Source: Sporosarcina luteola (GTDB taxonomy: Bacteria > Bacillota > Bacilli > Bacillales_A > Planococcaceae). Taken from it: a DNA stretch of 64,000 nt. Shown piece by piece: positions 8,571-17,429 of the stretch (its first letter is position 1; every line of letters starts with the position of its first letter). Location of the stretch: NCBI RefSeq assembly GCF_007991495.1, contig NZ_BJYL01000029.1, positions 1 through 64,000 on the forward strand, read 5' to 3'. Position numbers and translations under genes: made by a program. The notes beneath the pieces are model-generated. The model ran no database searches. It saw nothing but the letters and a program-made list of their open reading frames with translations, and was not told the origin of the DNA.

Positions 8571-9773
8571 ATGACAAATCGCCGATTATTCACATCTGAA
8601 TCGGTAACAGAAGGACATCCGGACAAAATGTGTGATCAGATTTCTGACGCCATTTTGGACGCAATATTGGAAGAGGATCCGAATGCACGAGTAGCGTGTG
8701 AAACAACAATCACGACTGGACTTGTGTTAGTTATTGGAGAAATTACGACAACAACATATGTTGATATTCCGAAAGTTGTCCGGGACACAGTTAAGGAAAT
8801 CGGGTATACACGTGCAAAATTCGGATTTGACTGGGAAACGTCTTCAGTCTTGACTTCAATCGACGAACAGTCACCGGATATCGCGGCAAGCGTCGACGTT
8901 GCACTGGAAGCACGCGAAGGAACCATGTCGGATGCAGAGCTTGACGCAATCGGAGCGGGAGACCAAGGGCTCATGTTCGGATATGCATGTAATGAAACAG
9001 CTGAACTAATGCCAATGCCAATTAGTTTATCGCATAAACTGGCCCGCAGACTTGCACAAGTTCGAAAAGAAGACATTCTTCCGTATCTGCGTCCAGACGG
9101 TAAAACACAAGTAACGGTAGAGTATGATGAGAATAACAATCCTGTCCGTATCGACACAATTGTCATTTCGACTCAACATCATCCTGATACTACATTAGAA
9201 GAAATTCAAAGAGATTTAAAAGAGCATGTCATTCAACCAGTCGTGCCTGCTGAATTATTAGATGGAGAAACAAAATACTTCATTAATCCTTCAGGCCGTT
9301 TCGTTATCGGTGGTCCACAAGGAGATGCAGGCTTGACTGGCCGGAAAATTATCGTCGATACGTATGGCGGTTATGCAAGACATGGCGGCGGCGCATTCTC
9401 AGGTAAGGATGCTACGAAAGTGGACCGTTCCGCTTCTTACGCAGCACGCTATGTTGCTAAAAACATCGTCGCAGCAGGACTTGCGGACCGTTGTGAAGTT
9501 CAATTGGCTTACGCAATCGGTATGGCGCGACCGGTATCCATTTCAATCGATACTTTTGGAACAGGAAAAGTCGAGGAAAGCAAGCTTGTAGAAATCGTGC
9601 GTGAGTTATTCGATCTACGCCCAGCCGGCATTATTAAAATGCTAGATCTTCGCCGCCCGATTTACAAACAGACCGCTGCCTACGGCCATTTCGGCCGCAC
9701 AGACGTAGAACTCCCATGGGAGCAGACAGACAAGGCAGCAGAATTGGTGGAAAAAGCGGGATTGTCTAGTTGA
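8571..9773 (+). CDS. metK: S-adenosylmethionine synthetase
   Basis: A 400-aa methionine adenosyltransferase that makes SAM from methionine and ATP. Motifs seen: [12 protein letters not shown] near the N-terminus, [12 protein letters not shown] (ATP-binding loop) and the [10 protein letters not shown]-loop-like segment. Length is typical. Start ATG 8571 follows TAAGGAGG; the frame extends upstream to 8478 only by chance. It is controlled by the SAM riboswitch. SAM is also consumed by speD in the polyamine operon of this window. Confidence 0.98.
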   Translation: MTNRRLFTSESVTEGHPDKMCDQISDAILDAILEEDPNARVACETTITTGLVLVIGEITTTTYVDIPKVVRDTVKEIGYTRAKFGFDWETSSVLTSIDEQSPDIAASVDVALEAREGTMSDAELDAIGAGDQGLMFGYACNETAELMPMPISLSHKLARRLAQVRKEDILPYLRPDGKTQVTVEYDENNNPVRIDTIVISTQHHPDTTLEEIQRDLKEHVIQPVVPAELLDGETKYFINPSGRFVIGGPQGDAGLTGRKIIVDTYGGYARHGGGAFSGKDATKVDRSASYAARYVAKNIVAAGLADRCEVQLAYAIGMARPVSISIDTFGTGKVEESKLVEIVRELFDLRPAGIIKMLDLRRPIYKQTAAYGHFGRTDVELPWEQTDKAAELVEKAGLSS

Positions 9774-9837
9774 GGATAGAATAAATGCAGGAAGTAAGGA
9801 GAAATCCAAGCTTTCTGTTTTTTTATGTTGTGGTGAA

Positions 9838-10130
9838 ATGAGAACTGTACTGGGAAGAATGAGAACTCATTAGTGATAATGAGAACTCTACGGGGAAGAA
9901 TGAGAACTCAAATAGAGGAAATGAGAACTCTACGGGTAAGAATGAGAACTCAAATAGAGGAAATGAGAACTCTACGGGTAAGAATGAGAACTCATTTAGA
10001 GGGAATGAGAACTTCAGGAAGAAGAATGAGAACTCATTTTATGAAGGCATACTCAAAGGTCCATTCTTTCACATTCAAGGTCCATTCATTCCGAACAAAG
10101 GCCCATTCATTCACATCCAGGGTCCATTCC
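9838..10130. repeat. Two adjacent 21-bp tandem arrays downstream of metK
   Basis: The unit ATGAGAACT(C) recurs ten times, starting at 9838, 9859, 9879, 9900, 9921, 9942, 9963, 9984, 10005 and 10026. The period is 21 bp with a single 20-bp step. Directly after it a second unit, GGTCCATTC/GGCCCATTC, occurs four times at 10058, 10079, 10100 and 10121, again exactly 21 bp apart. The sequences between the cores are partly conserved, for example CTACGGG(G/T)AAGA alternating with AAATAGAGGA. The open frame through it is a by-product of the period being divisible by three. It fills the metK-10199 intergenic space. Confidence 0.9.
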
Positions 10131-10198
10131 TCAGAAGGGAACTAAACTAAATTCGCAACGTTTATACTATTAATACATTAAAAGGTGGCGTTTTGAAA

Positions 10199-10294
10199 AT
10201 GGCATTTACCAGTTTAGTTTTATTAGCAATCATTGCTTTTGTTGCAATTGTCACCGTGGCGGGCATCATTGTTTTAGTAGCTTCCAAAAAATAA
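10199..10294 (+). CDS. 31-aa single-span membrane protein
   Basis: Short open frame ATG GCA TTT ACC ending at TAA 10292-10294. It encodes one hydrophobic helix (LVLLAIIAFVAIVTVAGIIVLVA) followed by SKK. AAAGGTGG lies 10 bases upstream; an in-frame TTG at 10193 is a possible earlier start. The composition and ribosome site make a real small membrane protein likely. I do not recognise a function. Confidence 0.6.
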   Translation: MAFTSLVLLAIIAFVAIVTVAGIIVLVASKK

Positions 10295-10317
10295 AATGCT
10301 GCCCGAGTGAGCAGCAT
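10284..10317 (-). terminator. Terminator after ytoA
   Basis: Stem ATGCTGC / GCAGCAT (10296-10302 and 10311-10317). On the minus strand it is followed by TTTTATTTTTT. It overlaps the end of the convergent 31-aa gene. Confidence 0.8.
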
Positions 10318-10322
10318 ATCGA

Positions 10323-10835
10323 TTACTGATTGATAGATTTATAAATCTGTCCTTTTTCAACATAACTATCAACGATCCGTTTCATGTCAGCACGATCCTC
10401 ATCATTCAACTCACGTACAACTTTTGCAGGTGAGCCGAGGGCAAGACAGCCTGGCGGGATTTTCTTGCCCGGCGGTACAAGGCTGCCGGCTCCGATGAAC
10501 GCACCTTCGCCGATTTCTGCGCCATCCAAAATGATGGAACCCATTCCGATCAGCGCACCTTTACGAATTATGCAACTATGTAAAAGTGCTTTATGGCCAA
10601 CCGTCACATCATCTTCAATGAGCAACGTTTGTCCGGGGCTTTGATGGAGGCAGCTTAAATCTTGGATGCTGACCCGTTCACCGATAACTGTCGGTGCCAC
10701 GTCACCCCGTATGACTGTATTGAACCAGATGGAACTGTTTGCCCCGATTGTTACATCGCCGGTAATCGTTGCATAATCCGCGACATAGACGGAAGGGTCG
10801 ATTTTTGGTGTCTTTCCATTGTATGGATAAATCAT
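10323..10835 (-). CDS. ytoA: Gamma carbonic anhydrase-like hexapeptide-repeat protein
   Basis: A 170-aa left-handed beta-helix protein of the gamma carbonic anhydrase-like group (YtoA). Hexapeptide repeats run through IDPSVYVADYATITGDVTIGANSSI and on. Putative metal histidines sit in DLSCLHQSPGQ, VTVGHKALLHSC. Start ATG 10835 has AGAGGAG 6-7 bases upstream; the longer frame to 10862 has no such site. Family members are annotated as transferases or carbonic anhydrases, but the activity is often untested. In B. subtilis ytoA also lies near metK. Confidence 0.9.
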   Translation of the reverse strand: MIYPYNGKTPKIDPSVYVADYATITGDVTIGANSSIWFNTVIRGDVAPTVIGERVSIQDLSCLHQSPGQTLLIEDDVTVGHKALLHSCIIRKGALIGMGSIILDGAEIGEGAFIGAGSLVPPGKKIPPGCLALGSPAKVVRELNDEDRADMKRIVDSYVEKGQIYKSINQ

Positions 10836-10916
10836 GAACGTCTCCTCTTTTCTAAAAATCATGTATAATTTATCGTATCACAAAACTTTCATATACAGAA
10901 AGGGGAGGTGATTGCT

Positions 10917-11705
10917 ATGTGGAAATGGGAAGCCGAAGGACAACCGAAAGCAGTAATTGTAATTGTCCATAATGCCTATGAACATCATCGGCGGTATGCA
11001 TGGCTCATCCAGAAACTTCGAAACGATGGCTTCCATGTCGTAACGAGCGATCTGCCGGGACACGGTTCCGATAGTGGAAGAAGGATTCATGACGAATCAT
11101 TCGAGTCGTATGTGGACCATGTGAAAAAGATGATTGAAATCGCACTGCAAGATAATTTACCGCTTTTCGTACTGGGGCATGGACTTGGCGCAACGATTGT
11201 CATGCATATTTTGCAACGTGAAAAATTGGAATGTGCAGGTTTTATATTCAGCTCGCCTTGGTTGTCTATTAAACATCAGCCAACTAAGTTTTCAGGAGTA
11301 CTCACAAAACTATCAAGTTCCATGAAAGTGAATCATGATATTACGATTGAGATGTTGACTCGAAACTATGATATGTACATAGAGTTTCAAAACGACCGTG
11401 ATTACAGTTCCACAGTTGTCGCATCTTGGTATAGGGAAATGCTCACAATGATGAAATCGATCATCACGCATGAAGAAAGTATATATGACGTGCCGATCCT
11501 CCTTCACACGGGTGGCCAAGATAAAATAACAGACATTAGTATTGCAAGAAAGTGGCTGCTCAATCAGCAATTATCGGAGCTGCACTACAAGGAGTGGAAG
11601 CATCTCTATCATGATCTCTATCAAGAGCCTGAGAGAGAAGAAGTCTATTTGTATATCGAATCATTCATGGATAACGTACTTCGATCGCTAGGGTATATTG
11701 TATAG
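10917..11705 (+). CDS. ytpA: YtpA-like alpha/beta hydrolase lacking the serine nucleophile
   Basis: A 262-aa alpha/beta-hydrolase related to YtpA, a lysophospholipase/monoglyceride-lipase-like enzyme. Oxyanion region VIVHNAYEHHRRY, then SDLPGHGSD, are present. The nucleophile elbow, normally GHSxG, reads LGHGLGAT with Gly89 in the serine position (codon GGA). The acid (GGQDKITD) and catalytic His (WKHLYHDLYQEPERE) remain. As read, it should lack ordinary esterase activity. ATG 10917 follows GGGGAGG by 8 bases; the GTG at 10908 is inside that site. Confidence 0.85.
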   Translation: MWKWEAEGQPKAVIVIVHNAYEHHRRYAWLIQKLRNDGFHVVTSDLPGHGSDSGRRIHDESFESYVDHVKKMIEIALQDNLPLFVLGHGLGATIVMHILQREKLECAGFIFSSPWLSIKHQPTKFSGVLTKLSSSMKVNHDITIEMLTRNYDMYIEFQNDRDYSSTVVASWYREMLTMMKSIITHEESIYDVPILLHTGGQDKITDISIARKWLLNQQLSELHYKEWKHLYHDLYQEPEREEVYLYIESFMDNVLRSLGYIV

Positions 11706-11731
11706 TCTAAAACAAAAGGGGAGTGGTTAGT

Positions 11732-12322
11732 TTGACGATTATCGGTTTTGTAAGACATGGCGTGACAGCGTGGAATAAAGAGGGAAGAGCGCAAGGCAGT
11801 TCGGATGTTCCGTTGGATGAAGAAGGGATTCAAATGGCGGAGCAAGTGGCAGATCGATTAGCGGCAGAACAATGGGATATTATTTATACGAGCCATCTGA
11901 TAAGAGCGAAGAAGACAGCAGAAATCATTGCAGCGAAAATGCCGGGTGTAGGGCTGGTGGAAGACGCGCGCTTACGTGAAACAGGCGGTGGACTGGTGGA
12001 AGGAACGACTGAGGCAGAGCGCATCGAAAAGTGGGGGGAAGATTGGAAACTGCAAGACATGGGGTTTGAAACGCATGAGTCTATCGTTTCTCGTGGATTG
12101 GAATCCCTTGATGAAATCAAAAAGAAGCATGCCGGCGAAAGGGTATTGGTCGTCAGTCATGGCAGCTTCATTAAACGGATGTTGAACGAACTTGTCACTG
12201 ATACAATGTATGAACAAAGCCTTGATAATACGTCTTTAACGATTGTACAGCTATCAGACGAGCATAATATTTGTCAGCTATTCAATTGCACAGCTCATTT
12301 ACAAAAGACTGTAGAAAATTAA
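11732..12322 (+). CDS. Histidine phosphatase family protein (phosphoglycerate mutase-like)
   Basis: A 196-aa member of the histidine phosphatase superfamily. The phosphohistidine motif is VRHGVTAWNKEGRAQG. The acid base is in DARLRETGGG and the second His in VVSHGSFIKRM. The domain usually serves a broad-specificity phosphatase or a cofactor-dependent mutase; length and motifs favour a phosphatase. TTG 11732 is chosen because AAAGGGGAG lies 8 bases before it; the GTG at 11723 is inside that site. It follows the ytpA-like gene by 26 bases and may be co-transcribed. Confidence 0.88.
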   Translation: MTIIGFVRHGVTAWNKEGRAQGSSDVPLDEEGIQMAEQVADRLAAEQWDIIYTSHLIRAKKTAEIIAAKMPGVGLVEDARLRETGGGLVEGTTEAERIEKWGEDWKLQDMGFETHESIVSRGLESLDEIKKKHAGERVLVVSHGSFIKRMLNELVTDTMYEQSLDNTSLTIVQLSDEHNICQLFNCTAHLQKTVEN

Positions 12323-12465
12323 ATGAGAATCAATTCGCAGTAGCTATGAATAACCCGACCGCTTGAAAAAGGTGATTGGGTTGTTTAGAATTTGGAACCT
12401 TTCATAAGAAAAATAGTCTATAATATAATTAAACAACTACCAATTGCTTGAACGGAGGTCATCAA

Positions 12466-12993
12466 TTGAAAAAAGAAACTACAAATGAAATTATGTCTTG
12501 GATTAAATCCATTGCAGTTGCTTGTGTGCTCGTTTTCGTGATTCGCCACTTTTTATTCTCACCAGTCATCGTGTCTGGACAATCGATGGAGCCTACTTTT
12601 GAATCGGAGAACCGTGTCGTTATCTCCAAAATCCATAAACTCGATCATTTTGACTTAATTGTCTTCCATGCCCCGGGGTCAAAAGAAGACTATATTAAAC
12701 GGGTGATCGGTCTTCCAGGAGATACTGTCGTTATGAAAGATGACAAGCTTTTCATTAACGGGAAAGAATACAAAGAAGAGTACTTAGAGGCGAATAAGGA
12801 TCAGATTTTTAAAGACGAAAAATTGACTCAGGATTTTGAAGTTACCGTTCCGGAAGGACAGCTTTTTGTCTTGGGCGATAATCGAAGAAATAGCACAGAC
12901 AGCCGGATAATTGGTTGTATCGATCAAGAATCCGTAGTCGGGAAAGTCGGTTTCAGATTCTATCCATTCAATTCCATCGGATTTCCGAAATAA
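12466..12993 (+). CDS. lepB: Type I signal peptidase
   Basis: A 175-aa signal peptidase I (Sip type), membrane-bound with its active site outside. One N-terminal membrane helix (IAVACVLVFVIRHFLF) is followed by the Ser motif SGQSMEPT (Ser40), the Lys motif DYIKRVIGLPGD (Lys78) and the conserved box VLGDNRRNSTDSR. Length is normal for Bacillus sip genes. TTG 12466 follows CGGAGGTC at 8 bases. A TATAAT at 12419 suggests a promoter upstream, but no clear -35 was found. Confidence 0.95.
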   Translation: MKKETTNEIMSWIKSIAVACVLVFVIRHFLFSPVIVSGQSMEPTFESENRVVISKIHKLDHFDLIVFHAPGSKEDYIKRVIGLPGDTVVMKDDKLFINGKEYKEEYLEANKDQIFKDEKLTQDFEVTVPEGQLFVLGDNRRNSTDSRIIGCIDQESVVGKVGFRFYPFNSIGFPK

Positions 12994-13623
12994 GTGAATA
13001 AGGCAAAGATTATCGGCATCGACGGCTTAGGGGGATCAGGGAAAACAACATTTTCCAAAATTCTTCAGCAGCGACTTGACCATGCGAAGCTTTTTCATTT
13101 GGATGATTTCATTTATCCGAAATCCATTCGGTATGATCAAAACGTATCAGAACAAGAAGCATATTATAATAAGCAATGGCGTTATGACTATTTGATTCAA
13201 TCAATTCTAAAACCATTGAAGAACGGGTTGCCGATTAACGGCCTTATTGAATTTTATAATAAAGAAAATGATGACTATGAAGAGAAGCAAGTAATGATTC
13301 CAGCTGAAGGAATGATTATCGTTGAAGGTGTATTTCTTCAGAGAAAAGAATTACGGGACTACTTCGATGCTGTCATATTCATTGACGTAAACAAAGAAGA
13401 CCGACTTGAACGCGTATTGGGTAGAGATCATTATATTGGAACACAAGATGAAATCTTAAAGAAATATGAAAGCCGGTATTTCCCTGCGGAAGATAGATAC
13501 TTGGAAGAGTACGATCCGGTTCACCTTGCAGATCGAGTTCTTAGCGCTGTGAATTCACGGTTGGAACGGGAGGTAAATGATGTCATTTCCTTTATTGAAA
13601 ACAGATCGTCTTCGACTCGTTGA
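12994..13623 (+). CDS. Uridine kinase-like P-loop kinase
   Basis: A 209-aa P-loop protein with Walker A GLGGSGKTTF near the N-terminus. It continues with FHLDDFIYP, WRYDYLIQ and a Walker B-like IIVEGVFLQ. These are the layout of the uridine kinase/phosphoribulokinase family; the true substrate is not evident. It starts at GTG 12994, immediately after the signal peptidase stop, with only a weak ribosome site, so coupling is likely. Its 3' end overlaps the next gene by 44 bases. Confidence 0.8.
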   Translation: MNKAKIIGIDGLGGSGKTTFSKILQQRLDHAKLFHLDDFIYPKSIRYDQNVSEQEAYYNKQWRYDYLIQSILKPLKNGLPINGLIEFYNKENDDYEEKQVMIPAEGMIIVEGVFLQRKELRDYFDAVIFIDVNKEDRLERVLGRDHYIGTQDEILKKYESRYFPAEDRYLEEYDPVHLADRVLSAVNSRLEREVNDVISFIENRSSSTR

Positions 13624-14125
13624 AGTGAAAATGGAACATGCACCGGCACTTTTCGCTAATTTTACGGATCCGAGGGTTCTGAAATACTATGGCAGTGAGC
13701 CGATGACGGACATTCATCAGGCTGAAAAATTGGTACAGCATTTCAAAAGTACGTTTAAGGCGAAACGTGGGATTCGATGGGCGATCCTAGTGGAAAATGA
13801 TAATCGCTGTATCGGCACAATCGGATTAAATCTTTTATCGATGGGAATGAAAAAGTCAGAAGTCGGCTTCGAAATTCACCCTGATTTTTGGCGGAGTGGA
13901 TATACATCCGAAGCATTGATCGCCGTACTGAATTATTCTTTCGGGGAGCTAGGTTTAAATCGAATGGGCGCGGTTACGTTTTTGGACAATAGCGCATCAA
14001 TCGGCCTTTTGGAAAAGCATGGATTCCAAAAAGAAGGGATCCTTCGCAGCTATCTCTTTCAAAACGGCAAATCGCATGACGGTCAACTATTTTCGCTTCT
14101 GCGTGAGGAATGGCTGATAGCATGA
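13580..14125 (+). CDS. GNAT acetyltransferase (RimJ/RimL-like)
   Basis: A 181-aa N-acetyltransferase of the RimJ/RimL type. It opens with LLKTDRLRLVEV. The acetyl-CoA-binding segment is IGTIGLNLLSM to VGFEIHPDFWRSGYTSEAL, and it closes with NSASIGLLEKHGFQKEGILRSY. It probably acetylates a protein N-terminus or a small amine; the substrate is unknown. ATG 13580 has GGGAGG 6 bases upstream; ATG 13577 is also possible. It overlaps the preceding kinase gene in another frame and is likely in the same operon. Confidence 0.88.
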   Translation: MSFPLLKTDRLRLVEVKMEHAPALFANFTDPRVLKYYGSEPMTDIHQAEKLVQHFKSTFKAKRGIRWAILVENDNRCIGTIGLNLLSMGMKKSEVGFEIHPDFWRSGYTSEALIAVLNYSFGELGLNRMGAVTFLDNSASIGLLEKHGFQKEGILRSYLFQNGKSHDGQLFSLLREEWLIA

Positions 14126-14181
14126 TTAACTCTCACTCTTTGGGGTATCTTATGAAGACTACTCACACGGGAGTGATGACA

Positions 14182-14364
14182 TTGTTTAAAAAGGATAAAA
14201 ACAAAGGCCAAAGCAACAAGGACAATACAAGAGCCGAATTGGCCGGCACCGAGTATACCGACGAACAACGACGCACAAACGAAGTTGCCTCCACTGCCTA
14301 TAAGGGTAGTAAAAACGAAAAAGTGGATATTCAAAACGATCGGCTTGAATCAGGCGGGTTCTAG
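14182..14364 (+). CDS. Small hydrophilic protein of unknown function
   Basis: A 60-aa highly polar protein (FKKDKNKGQSNKDNTRAE, then YTDEQRRTNEVASTAYKG and a C-terminal DRLESGGF). It has no membrane segment or cysteine. The composition recalls small spore or stress proteins, but I recognise no family. The start is uncertain: TTG 14182 sits 9 bases after GGGAG, ATG 14176 is too close to it, and ATG 14152 has its own GGGG. A strong terminator follows, which supports a real gene. Confidence 0.55.
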   Translation: MFKKDKNKGQSNKDNTRAELAGTEYTDEQRRTNEVASTAYKGSKNEKVDIQNDRLESGGF

Positions 14365-14366
14365 TC

Positions 14367-14402
14367 AACAACCTCTGCATAATTGCAGAGGTTGTTTCAT
14401 TT
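14367..14402 (+). terminator. Terminator after the small hydrophilic gene
   Basis: Perfect 13-bp stem AACAACCTCTGCA / TGCAGAGGTTGTT with a TAAT loop and T-rich tail. Confidence 0.85.
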
Positions 14403-14476
14403 CACAAGCAACTTCTCAACAATTACGCGTTCGTATGGTAAATTAAGTACAATGCAAAGAGAAGGAGCACCTTGTA

Positions 14477-16627
14477 ATGACGGATTTTTTTAATCGAAAA
14501 ATGAATGAACTACATATTCAATTGAATGATGTTCAAAAAAGCGCAGTACTTCAAACGGAAGGGCCGTTGCTTTTATTAGCATGCCCGGGTTCGGGGAAAA
14601 CAACGACGATGATCATGCGAATCGGTTATTTGATTGAAGAGAAGAAGGTAGATCCGAAACGCATAAAAGCGATCACTTTCAGCCGCGCATCTGCAAGAGA
14701 CATGACAGAACGATTCAAACGTTTCTTTCCACAGCATGATCCAATCGATTTTTCTACGATACATAGCTTGGCTTATAGTATTACAAGAACTTATTTGAAT
14801 AAAACCCGCACCGGATTTGAATTAATTGAGGGTGGTGGGAAAGGGAAGCAGTCGCCTACTAAATCGATGCTATTGAAAGCCCTATACAAAGAAACGCTGA
14901 AAGAAGATGGCACGGAAGAAGAATTGGCTTCACTATCGACGTTCATCAGCTTCCTTAAAAATAGGATGATCCCTTTTAAAGAGTGGGAACAAGTGCCAGG
15001 TCCTTTCGATAATGCTGGCAGCATCGCATTGAAATACGAACAGCAAAAATCGAAAACGGTTGGCCACCTGCTTCTCGATTTTGACGATATGTTATCGATC
15101 GCAGAACAGGCGCTACGGATTGACGAACAGCTTGCTGAACGCTTCCGTAGCCGATACGATTATATACTAACAGATGAAAGTCAGGATACGTCGCTCGTGC
15201 AACACCGGATTGTAGAGCATCTCGTGGCGCATCACGGCAATCTTTGTGTCGTCGCAGATGACGATCAATCCATCTATACATGGCGTGGGGCGGATCCCGC
15301 TTATTTGCTCGATTTTAAGAAGGTCTATCCGGATGCAGAGCTGCTCATGATGGAACAGAATTACCGATCTTCAAAAGAGATTGTTGATACAGCCGCCAAA
15401 TTCATCAAACGAAATCGACATCGATATGCAAAGGAAATGCGGACGGATAATCGTGAGGTCGGGCCTATTTTCATCAAACAATACGAAGATCCGAAACAGC
15501 TTTTGGAATATGTCACATATGAATTATTAGATGAGGAAAACTTGAGTGAGGTCGCCATTTTATTCAGAAATAATTCTTCTTCGACAATGTATGTCAATGA
15601 ACTCCATAGAAGAGGAATTCCTTTTTATATGAAAGATGCCGATGACAAGTTTTTTTCACATTGGATTGTAGAAGATATTTTGAATTTCATGCGCCTGAGT
15701 TTCAATGATGAGCGAAAAGATGTTTTTTCAAAAGTGGCAATGAAAATGAATTTATTCATCTCACGAAAGATGCTGACCGAATTTTTAACAACGCCGACTT
15801 CGGGGAATGTTTTCGATGCGTTTAAGGACAGTGTTCAACTGAAAAGCAGCCAAATCGACAAACTGAATGACTACAAGGTAGCGTACACTAAAATTCCAAC
15901 GATGCGGCCTGCCCAAGTCATCCGGATGATTCGCTATGAATTGGAATATGAGGAGGCACTTAAAAGCCGTGCCGCGAAATTCGGTTACAGAATCGATCAA
16001 CTTCTTGGCATACTGGATACGCTTGAAGGGATCGCCTCACAAGTGCGCACGATGGTTGACTTTGCTACCCGCTTAAAGGAATTGGAAGAAGCGGTTCAGC
16101 AGGCCAAATTCAATCCGCCAGATAATGCGTTGACGTTGTCGACATTCCATAGCGCAAAAGGGCTGGAGTTCAGACGTGTGTTTATGATTGACTTAGTGAA
16201 AGGGATCATTCCATCTGAAGAGGATGAAAATGATCCGTTGTTAATGGAAGAAGCAAGGCGGTTATTCTACGTTGGAATGACGCGTGCGAAAGATCGATTG
16301 GAACTATTATCCTATCAAAAACAGAATGGGAAGACAAAAGAGGATTCCCGATTTGTGAATGAAGTGCGAGGGATCTTGATGAAACCTGAAGAGCAGAAAG
16401 TGGAGAAACTGACAAAGGCTAATCTTTCGATTCCTATGGATCCGGATGGTATTCATAACCGGAATGAGCTATCGGAAGGCATGCATGTAAACCATCGCGT
16501 ATTTGGAAAAGGAGTTGTCCAAGAAATCGGTGAAGAAGACATTCGAATTCAATTTGGAGAGAATGAAAAACGCCTCTCCCTTGAAACGATTTTATTACGT
16601 CGTCTATTGAAACTGGTGGAATCATGA
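14477..16627 (+). CDS. UvrD/Rep-type superfamily 1 DNA helicase
   Basis: A 716-aa SF1A helicase. Q-motif LNDVQKSAV is followed by Walker A CPGSGKTTTM, then TFSRASARDM, Walker B LTDESQDTS, motif III DDDQSIYTWRGAD, motif IV QNYRSSKEIV, motif V STFHSAKGLEF and motif VI LFYVGMTRAKD. The C-terminus (from about 660) carries a small basic beta domain like that of PcrA/UvrD. It resembles B. subtilis YjcD more than PcrA in order and length, but this is from memory. ATG 14477 has GAAGGAG 9 bases upstream. crcB overlaps its stop. Confidence 0.92.
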   Translation: MTDFFNRKMNELHIQLNDVQKSAVLQTEGPLLLLACPGSGKTTTMIMRIGYLIEEKKVDPKRIKAITFSRASARDMTERFKRFFPQHDPIDFSTIHSLAYSITRTYLNKTRTGFELIEGGGKGKQSPTKSMLLKALYKETLKEDGTEEELASLSTFISFLKNRMIPFKEWEQVPGPFDNAGSIALKYEQQKSKTVGHLLLDFDDMLSIAEQALRIDEQLAERFRSRYDYILTDESQDTSLVQHRIVEHLVAHHGNLCVVADDDQSIYTWRGADPAYLLDFKKVYPDAELLMMEQNYRSSKEIVDTAAKFIKRNRHRYAKEMRTDNREVGPIFIKQYEDPKQLLEYVTYELLDEENLSEVAILFRNNSSSTMYVNELHRRGIPFYMKDADDKFFSHWIVEDILNFMRLSFNDERKDVFSKVAMKMNLFISRKMLTEFLTTPTSGNVFDAFKDSVQLKSSQIDKLNDYKVAYTKIPTMRPAQVIRMIRYELEYEEALKSRAAKFGYRIDQLLGILDTLEGIASQVRTMVDFATRLKELEEAVQQAKFNPPDNALTLSTFHSAKGLEFRRVFMIDLVKGIIPSEEDENDPLLMEEARRLFYVGMTRAKDRLELLSYQKQNGKTKEDSRFVNEVRGILMKPEEQKVEKLTKANLSIPMDPDGIHNRNELSEGMHVNHRVFGKGVVQEIGEEDIRIQFGENEKRLSLETILLRRLLKLVES

Positions 16628-17001
16628 AGAAAGCCTTTTTTGTCGGCATTGCTGGTGCGCTCGGTGCGATTTGTCGTGTCGGGATTGGTGAACTCATAGG
16701 GGTTTCGTCCGATTTTCCTTTCGCGACATTTGCCGTGAATATGGCGGGAACATTTCTACTTTGCTTCCTTAGCGCAGGCGTCATCCAACGTATCACGGCT
16801 AATGAAGAACTGCGGACAGCAATAACGACCGGTTTCTTAGGTTCGTTCACTACTTTTTCCGCATTCAGCATGGAAACAGTGTCCCTATTTCAGAACAGCC
16901 ACCTATTGTTTGCGCTCTTGTATATTGCTGGCAGTATTCTTGGTGGGTTAATGTTCGGAATTGCAGGTATGAGGGCAGGGTGGAAGGTGGTAAGAGGATG
17001 A
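16624..17001 (+). CDS. crcB1: Fluoride channel subunit CrcB/Fluc (first copy)
   Basis: A 125-aa four-helix membrane protein of the Fluc/CrcB family that exports fluoride. Conserved blocks are GALGAICRVGIGE, FATFAVNMAGTFLLC and TGFLGSFTTFSAFSMET. Its ATG overlaps the helicase stop (ATGA), so it is coupled to the helicase. A second crcB overlaps its own stop, typical of paired genes for antiparallel heterodimers. No fluoride riboswitch is seen, as expected for an internal operon position. Confidence 0.93.
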   Translation: MKKAFFVGIAGALGAICRVGIGELIGVSSDFPFATFAVNMAGTFLLCFLSAGVIQRITANEELRTAITTGFLGSFTTFSAFSMETVSLFQNSHLLFALLYIAGSILGGLMFGIAGMRAGWKVVRG

Positions 17002-17357
17002 CGGCCGTTGAACTGGTTATGATAGGTGCAGGCGGGTTTATTGGAGCGGTTATACGGTATTTCATTTCCGGTCGGTTGAACAGGGAAGGCAGCCTGCCAT
17101 ACGGGACCTTGGCTGTGAATTTAACTGGTTCCTTGCTGATCGGAATACTAGTGGGATTGGATATTCCAACATTGTGGAAGCTCTTACTCGTATCGGGGTT
17201 CGCCGGCGCGCTTACGACATTTTCAACGCTGAATAAAGAGTTGCTGGAATTATGGAATGCTAATCGAAAATTGCAGTTCTTGAGTTATATCTCTTTTACA
17301 TATGGTGTTGGCATTTTACTTGGGTATAGTGGATTTTTAATCGGCGTGGCATTATGA
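16998..17357 (+). CDS. crcB2: Fluoride channel subunit CrcB/Fluc (second copy)
   Basis: A 119-aa CrcB paralogue. It shows GAGGFIGAVIRYFISG, YGTLAVNLTGSLLIG and SGFAGALTTFSTLNKE, the fluoride-path blocks. ATG 16998 overlaps the first crcB stop by 4 bases and has AAGGTGG 7 bases upstream; the GTG at 16980 is less likely. The two products probably form the channel together in opposite orientations. This is the last gene of the helicase-crcB operon. Confidence 0.93.
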   Translation: MTAVELVMIGAGGFIGAVIRYFISGRLNREGSLPYGTLAVNLTGSLLIGILVGLDIPTLWKLLLVSGFAGALTTFSTLNKELLELWNANRKLQFLSYISFTYGVGILLGYSGFLIGVAL

Positions 17358-17360
17358 CTA

Positions 17361-17388
17361 TTGACTTTTACAACATGCGTGGTAAGAT
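17361..17388 (+). promoter_or_regulatory. Promoter of the T-box leader
   Basis: TTGACT at 17361-17366, a 16-base spacer and TAAGAT at 17383-17388. The start would be about 17396, ahead of the T-box. Confidence 0.55.
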
Positions 17389-17429
17389 ACAAAACATAAT
17401 AAAAAACGACAAGACATTCGGATAAATTA

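Noticed and set aside
8636-9166. 176-aa antisense frame inside metK
   Set aside because: A shadow of metK without a ribosome site or recognisable domain.
9873-10145. 90-aa open frame with MRTQIEEMRTL repeats
   Set aside because: Produced by the 21-bp array, whose period is divisible by three; no family resemblance or ribosome site.
16560-16623. Fluoride riboswitch before crcB
   Set aside because: crcB starts inside the helicase stop and no fluoride aptamer motif is seen.
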